Of a stretch of 64,000 nucleotides of DNA, positions 57,711 through 64,000 are shown in pieces. How positions within the stretch are numbered: the stretch's first letter is position 1; the number at the start of each line of letters is the position of its first letter. The notes under the pieces were generated by a model, which was given only the letters and a program-made list of their open reading frames with translations, had not been told where the DNA came from and did not search any database. The stretch is taken from assembly GCA_907164885.2 (NCBI GenBank), contig OU015497.1:66553577-66617576 (forward strand). The letters are read 5' to 3'. The position numbers were made by a program, and so were the translations under genes. The stretch comes from Dolomedes plantarius (Eukaryota; Arthropoda; Arachnida; Araneae; Dolomedidae).

Positions 57711-60700
57711 TGTATTTATGCTCAATATCATAGTTTTTATTTTCTGTCACATAGTTTATGGCTATAAGAATATGACTTGTATTACCTCTTTAACATCCCT
57801 AAGAATTTGTTCAGGTTTCTGATGTATTGGATACAGATGATGATACATTACTAAGAAACATAATTTCTTCTTTTCGGAACTGAGGGTACCCGTGTACAGT
57901 ATTAGAACTATTAGCTAATAATTCAAGGGTATTTAGTAATACAGTCCTCTATTGTCACTTCATCATCTCAATGTCCCACAACTTGTACATCCAGAGAACA
58001 TACAGTTAAGTGAAGATCATTGATAAGGTATTCTTATCATATTTTAATGTCTTTTACATTAAAAAAAATATTGTCTTAAAAAATCATTATTTTTTTTTAT
58101 AAAAGATGGTATGCCCAATAAAATGTGCACCATCATTTGAAATTTTAGTATTACAGCTAATTTTGATTCTAGAAACCTAAAGTGATTTTTTACAATGTTT
58201 CGCCATTACAAATTTTGTTAAGTTCTATTGTAGAGTTTATATGTCTATCATATTTTGTTTGTACTCTGCCACTTTGTATACTGACATTACAATTAAATAA
58301 TATATGGTAAAAGTGTAGTTTATATTCTTATTATTCAAACACAAATGCTTTACATATTTTAGAAGACATGGTTTAATAAGCAAAGAAATCATTACTGTTG
58401 TTTCCACAGAAATTTTATTTGTATGTTGCGCAATGTAATTAGTTTTTTTCAAAAACTAGTAGATTATAAAAATTTATCAGATATTTGCTTATCCTTTACA
58501 GCTGAAATAAAGTGAAATAATGTTCATCTCATAAAATGAACAAGCCTATGGCACTTTGAATCATCTTTCTTTTCGAGAACACTTTCTCGTACCCATTATA
58601 TTTCCTTGTGTGGTTAAGACTTTTTTTGTGCCCCGTAAATTAAGTCTCGTATCATGTTAATTGTCAAGACATTTTACATTTGTGTGACACATCATTCGTG
58701 AATATATCACAAAATTTGAAAAAAAAATCATTTATTTAATGTGTAACACTTGTGTATCACTAAAAATTATGTATCACTAAAAATATGTGTATCAGTAAAA
58801 ATTATTAAAAGAATGGCATTAGCTGTTTTTCATATTCTTCCTTGTCTGACTGACGTAGCAGATTTTTTCCAACCCCAGATAATTCATTCTTCAGAATATT
58901 TATATTATTCTCATCGCTTTAGCCCTCGAGTACAAAAAAAAAAGATAACCTCGGAACATAGAATATAACTAACATTAGGTTAATCCTGTCATGTTTTCTT
59001 TGGGTTTCCTTTTCAATGCTTGCAATTCGATTTAACGAGTAAAGGGAAAAGTGAAAACGTGGGTAGTTTAATGTTCACATAGAGACGATGCATGGCTGGG
59101 AGCGATGTTGTCTTCGAAAGCAGTTAATTTGTAGATCATGGGAAGTCGAAAGGAATCAAACTTGTGATCGTTAACGAGAGAGGTGAGTGTATTTTTGGAT
59201 TTTCGTGGGAAAAAGTTTGTTGTGTTATTAAGTTAAGTGGTTTAGTAAATGATTCCTTCTAATTCAAATTGCAGTGTTTAAGATGGGCTTGCATAAAACT
59301 CCATTGGAGGGACTTGAGGAAAGATAAACTGTTAATATGACGTACTTAAAATATTACTATAAATCATTTGTTCAAAGATTCTTTCAAATGGATAATATTT
59401 TTACATAAAGATATTATACCAGACTATATTTTTCCCGGGAAAGTAAAAATTTTAAAATTTATCAGTTTATGCCCCTTGGTTTCTTTAATTTGACGTCACA
59501 CTGTACATCAAATTAAAGAAAGTTATTTTATATAATAAGAGTACGATGTATGTTTAGGTGTAGCCAAAGTAACCAGAGCTAAGGGCCAATATAAACAATA
59601 TCGACAGACATTTAGGAATTTCTATATACTTAGAAGAGCCAACGTCGAGAAAAAGTTTATACTGTATTTGAAAGAAATTTTAAGCGTTGTTTTTCCTGAT
59701 GTATTTATTTCATATGTATATTTCTCCAGTTGTTACAGTAATCACTATTTATAAATTATTAAACAGTCTCAATGTGTTAAATAATTATTTTTCTTTTAAC
59801 AGTTTTGCCAAATTACTGAAATCTGGCATAAGTTAAGTTATTGCAGATCGTAATAATCAATTTGAATAATATGTCAATGCTGAGCGTAGTTTACTTTTTA
59901 TCAATCTAAATTTATAACACTGAGATTAACAGCTAATACGATTCAAAGTTTATCTAAGAGCAATTTATAAAACATTCGTATATATATTTTTTGAAAAATT
60001 TATCATTGAACCAAAAGATAACATAATAAAAAGCAACAGCAGTTTCTCTCCCCCCCCCCCCGCAGTTGTATATCATGAAATCTTATAAATAGTATTCATA
60101 CGTAACTCACTACTAGATATTAATCGTAAGAAAGTTTCATATAATTTCCTAATTTCAAATTGCATTAGAATATGACGATACGACATGATAGTTGCATTTT
60201 ATATGATAAAAATATGCAGACTAATTTAAATCCCGTCCACCAAGCTAAAGTATGTTCCTCAAAATCTAAAACAAATATTAGACTTTTGAAAAATAATGCA
60301 AATTACTCTTCTAATCAGATTCTCTTGACGTCTGTAATAATAGTCGAAAGAAAATATCTAATTAGCACCTCTGGTACTCTGAAGCAAACAATTGATTCTT
60401 AATCAAATATTCCAGTAATTTGATTAGCTAGATTGAATTATGTTTACCTCTTAAATTTTTGTTTTATTGGCTCCATTTAGAAAATCATTATTCGTTTTTA
60501 CTTAGGGAATTGAAAATCCTAAATATATTTTTTTAAATAAATGTAATATAAAATAAATTTGAGCCTAATTGAACTTATTCTAGTATTATTTATCTTAAAT
60601 TTATTGGGGTTTTACCGGTAACCGGCATATTTCAGAGTATTAGGGCAAATTTTCTTGTCATATACGATTACGTGCCTTCCATCTGATATAAGGAGCTAAA

Positions 60701-62310
60701 TCTTTCATGTTAGAATTTCTTTTAAAATTAAGTTTTCTTCTCTATCTTTAGATATTTTAAAGAGTTTTATAGTAATTTGGTCATACTTTTAAATCTCTGA
60801 ATTTTACAAAGCGTACTTGGTATAAATTTTTTTCCATGCAGTCACTGATAAAAGTGTATTTTATAAACATAGTTTTTTACAAATATTTTATAATATGGAG
60901 GTAACAATTTAACTAAGCGAACTGTATTTTGAAAATTAGTCTACGTACTGACACGTTTCGCTGATAATATAAAAAAACTACAGCGATGGGAATCTACTTC
61001 AGAGTTTACGATTTAGCTCCATTATTTTAGGACAAATAATACATTTTCTCAGTAAACTTATTTTCTCAGTTAAGTTTTTATTTAATTTGTTATAATAACG
61101 GACATATTATGATGTTGTAAAAATCTCTTTGCAATCTCTTCTTTATAAATATTACTCACATTCTCGCTTTTTCAAAACCTTCAATAATATACCCTGCGTT
61201 GCATTCCATATCTAAAAATACTTTCATTAAACGTATCGATCAATTAGTTTAATTTTTAAGCTTTTTAATTATATGAAGATTGTATATTTAAACGTGTGGT
61301 AACATTGGGAGCCAGTTTTGTTTTTAAGAAATTATCTCGATAGGATATAAAAATTCGTTTATGTCATTCCAATTAACAATTTTAAATTATTTAGAATGAT
61401 ATGTTATATGTTTACCTTTAAAGAAATCTTCTTTTTCACATTTTAATCCTCTTCGCTTTTACTGGTTACTAATATTGGACACAATTGCACATTTTTGAGG
61501 GCTTTCCCTGTGTGTGTTTAACTGATAAATATTTCTCTCTTTTTGTATTCTTCTTGTTCCTATGATATAGATTTTCATATGAACTACATTTATTGAGAAG
61601 GACTATCTCATTATTTTATGTTAAAAATCTATCCATGTCAACGACTTTAAATTGCAAATACAGAAATTGTACCCTAAGTAATGTCGCTCGTCTCAAGAGA
61701 GTAATAAAAAATGAATTATTCAAAATAACAATATATTTTTTGGTATTAGCATAAAATGCAGCAACTTTCTCAAAAACATCACAGAAAAGCAGTATTGTAA
61801 GGAATGCGTAGGATATACGTACTCCATTTTGAGAACTTTCCAAAGTCAAAGGGACAGTGGACGTTGAGAATGAGAAAATATTTTATATTGCATTATATCC
61901 ATATGAAATTTTTATCCTGCATATAATTCATTTTTATAATCTAAGTGACATAAAAAATGTTCTAGTTTATTTAGAGAAAAAAAAAATCATTAAAAATTTT
62001 AAAAAAATAATAAATATTTAAAATTTTTCTTGCGAATAAATTTTTCCTTCTTTATAATAATTTTATTTTTTATTTATTTATTACATCATAATTAAACAAA
62101 CTGTGCATTGAATTACAGATATCTCAATATTTTATTTTTTTAAAGAAAGGAAACCGATAACGGATGATTTTTTTTTTTCAAAAGTATTACTTCATTATAT
62201 ATAAACAGTCAATATTTTGTAAGTTAATTTTCTTTAAAACAAAAATGAATGCACAGATTTATTAATATATGTATAAAGATAATATATGACAAATGTCGTA
62301 TAATTTGAAT
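57711..62310. other. A+T-rich sequence without recognised genes
   Basis: Only short frames of random-like composition occur. A C11 run is at 60051-60061. The inverted phrase AATTTGACGT...ATCAAATT lies near 59488-59515. No exon, RNA gene or transposon end was recognised, so this is the longest unexplained stretch in the window. Confidence 0.5.
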
Positions 62311-62422
62311 AAAAAAATAATGCGCATATTATCTGAGCTCAGCAAATAAAAAATGCTGCGCATCAGATTATGTCAGCTCAGGAATCAAAAAATGATGCGC
62401 ATCAGATTATCTCAGCTCAGTG
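62311..62422 (+). repeat. Three tandem units of about 38-46 bp
   Basis: The unit AAAAATGATGCGCATCAGAT then TATCTCAGCTCAG is present near 62311, 62347 and 62386, each with small changes. GATGCGCATC is itself palindromic. Confidence 0.85.
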
Positions 62423-63645
62423 CTTACGTATGGAGAAAATTTTTAAATTAATTGTCAATTTCATTTAAAGAATTTATATTTAAATTGTTCTCCGTAATAC
62501 AGAAAGAATTTATTTACCGTTCTATGTGCTCTATTCAGAAATTCCGTCCACCATAGGAAATAATTTGCATTTTAAACGCATTTTTTCCCATATTTACATT
62601 ATTCAATAATTCAAAATCAAAATAATGTAAACGTTTCTTTTAAAGGATACAGGCGTACCCGATTAAATAAAGTCTTTTTCTATTACGGAGTACAATTAAG
62701 AAAAAAAGAAACCTTAAAATCAAATTAGATAATCGTTGGATTTTTTTTTTAACATAGATAAACATTGAGCGGAATGAAGCCAATTTGCCTTCTATACAGC
62801 AGCCCTAAGTTTAACAAGTTTCCTTTTATAAGACACATTGATTCTCCTCTGCATACTGATATATGTTTTAGAATCATATGATCTAATTTTCCTAAGAAAG
62901 AAATCTTTAAATCAAATTGATTTCAAACATTTTTGAGAACTTATTACCTCATTCTTATAAAAATAAAAAGTAAAACTCTAAGTCAAAATGTCATTTATTC
63001 AATAAAATACTACCTGTGATTTCCCTTCAAATCACAATTAAAAGCTATACAGGATTGCAAGTTTCTGATAGGAAGTTTAAAACCTTATTTTCGTTACTCG
63101 AGTAGAATAGCTTTTACCGCGAGTTTCACAAAAAGTCACAAAGTAAAGGTATACTTTTTCTACTGACAGCAATTAGGGATGAATCAGAGACTTATCGAAT
63201 TATCTACGCTTGATTAGGATGAGGTTTTCTTAAGATAATTCTTTCTAGCTAACTATGTGTAAAAGTTGTTTCCCGTACTTATCGGGTAAAGAAAAGTTCG
63301 TTTTTCCTAAAAATTCGATTTCTAATGTAATATTTATTACATTTGTTGACTTCGAACTTAATGTAGGAACTGATAATTTAAATATTATAGATACTGTTTA
63401 CTAGCCCATTTTATATTTAAATGCCATTTAAATATCAAATGGGTATAGTTAAAAAAATTATACCATTCGTAAAATTTAAAAAAAAATTCCCTTGTAGGAA
63501 AATATTCAAATATTTTAAATTTCCTATTTATTGAATTAAATAAGCTATTTAAAAATATTTTAGGATATTAACATATTATTTATACTGTCATAACCTTTAT
63601 TATCACTTGAATATGATGACAACACAAAATAATATTTTAGGTAGT
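62423..63645. other. No recognised feature
   Basis: A+T-rich non-coding sequence. Nothing specific was recognised. Confidence 0.5.
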
Positions 63646-63850
63646 CACTTCAAACGAAACAACCGCGGGTTAATAAAGTAGGATTACTTATCAGTGCTTA
63701 CCTCCTTTTATCATTTTAGTACTTTTCTATTTAGCTGTTTACTGCTATTGGGTTTGGCACTCTGCCAAAATTATAACTCGCGACGCAGGACGGACACTTT
63801 TTTTTCTTTCCGGAGGACCGTTATTGAAGAACGTAATCCTACATAAAAAT
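63646..63850 (+). repeat. Dispersed repeat F, copy 2
   Basis: AAACGAAACAACCGCGGGTT, AAAGTAGGATTAC, ATTGGGTTTGGCACTCTGCC, ATAACTCGCGACGCAGGACG and CCGGAGGACCGTTATTGAAG appear in the same order as at 52868-53160. GTAGGATTAC (63689-63698) and GTAATCCTAC near 63832 are inverse, so the unit may be a small inverted-end element. Confidence 0.8.
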
Positions 63851-64000
63851 CTTCATCATCTGATGTATTATGTCTTTAACAAGTTTAGAATGAATACAAC
63901 AGAAACAGTAGTAAAGAATCTTTGTTTAAACTTTAATCATACTAGTTTAATACTGCATAAAATTATGTTTTAAAATCTATCAAAAACCTCACAAAATATT

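Overview
The window looks like repeat-rich, gene-poor intergenic DNA from an arthropod nuclear genome, most likely an arachnid (spider-like). The evidence is strong A+T richness, many (TA)n microsatellites, tRNA-headed SINEs, and remnants of Tc1, mariner, Tigger, piggyBac, hAT, non-LTR, LTR and Penelope-like elements of types common in arachnid genomes. The species is inferred, not proven. I found no convincing host protein-coding gene, rRNA gene, functional tRNA gene or CRISPR array; almost every recognisable protein signature is transposon-derived and broken.

Layout. 1.4-5.1 kb: diverged tandem repeat carrying a TA-flanked mariner/Tc1-type element with long inverted ends (3383-4341). 5.7-6.1 kb: probable solo LTR. 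6.9-7.5 kb: short tandem array. 8.2-9.2 kb: decayed mariner. 10.5-11.1 kb: hAT deletion derivative. 13.0-13.3 kb: mariner scrap. 14.8-15.1 kb: large palindrome whose two arms each hold a hammerhead-ribozyme-like motif. 15.3-16.6 kb: tandem array with a unit of about 315 bp. 17.6-21.7 kb: SINE cluster and a Penelope/retroelement tail. 23.7-25.1 kb: Tc1 element spoiled by two TAG codons. 25.6-26.1 kb: psq-type helix-turn-helix scrap. 27.5-28.5 kb: unexplained five-copy inverted motif. 29.3-30.5 kb: non-LTR retrotransposon RT/RNase H remnant interrupted by a SINE. 34.4-35.8 kb: piggyBac deletion derivative. 36.8-38.8 kb: piggyBac-like element interrupted by a solo LTR. 39.4-40.5 kb: SINE pieces. 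41.3-43.2 kb: tandem duplications.

45.3-49.2 kb is the most interesting stretch: a Tigger remnant and then a 2741-bp, nearly intact DNA transposon (46030-48770) with terminal inverted repeats of about 325 bp, set between (TA)n tracts. Its transposase is one long frame plus an N-terminal frame separated by what looks like one base in an A run. I recognise the protein as a widespread uncharacterised transposon-type family but cannot place it in a named superfamily. 52.2-57.7 kb: a satellite of roughly 300-bp units split by a Tigger element, a Penelope-like tail and a hAT-type MITE that itself hosts a mariner. The rest is A+T-rich DNA in which I see no function.

The elements show a readable history of nested insertion: SINE into LINE, LTR into piggyBac-like element, mariner into hAT MITE into satellite. 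Many insertions sit at TA targets or beside TA microsatellites.
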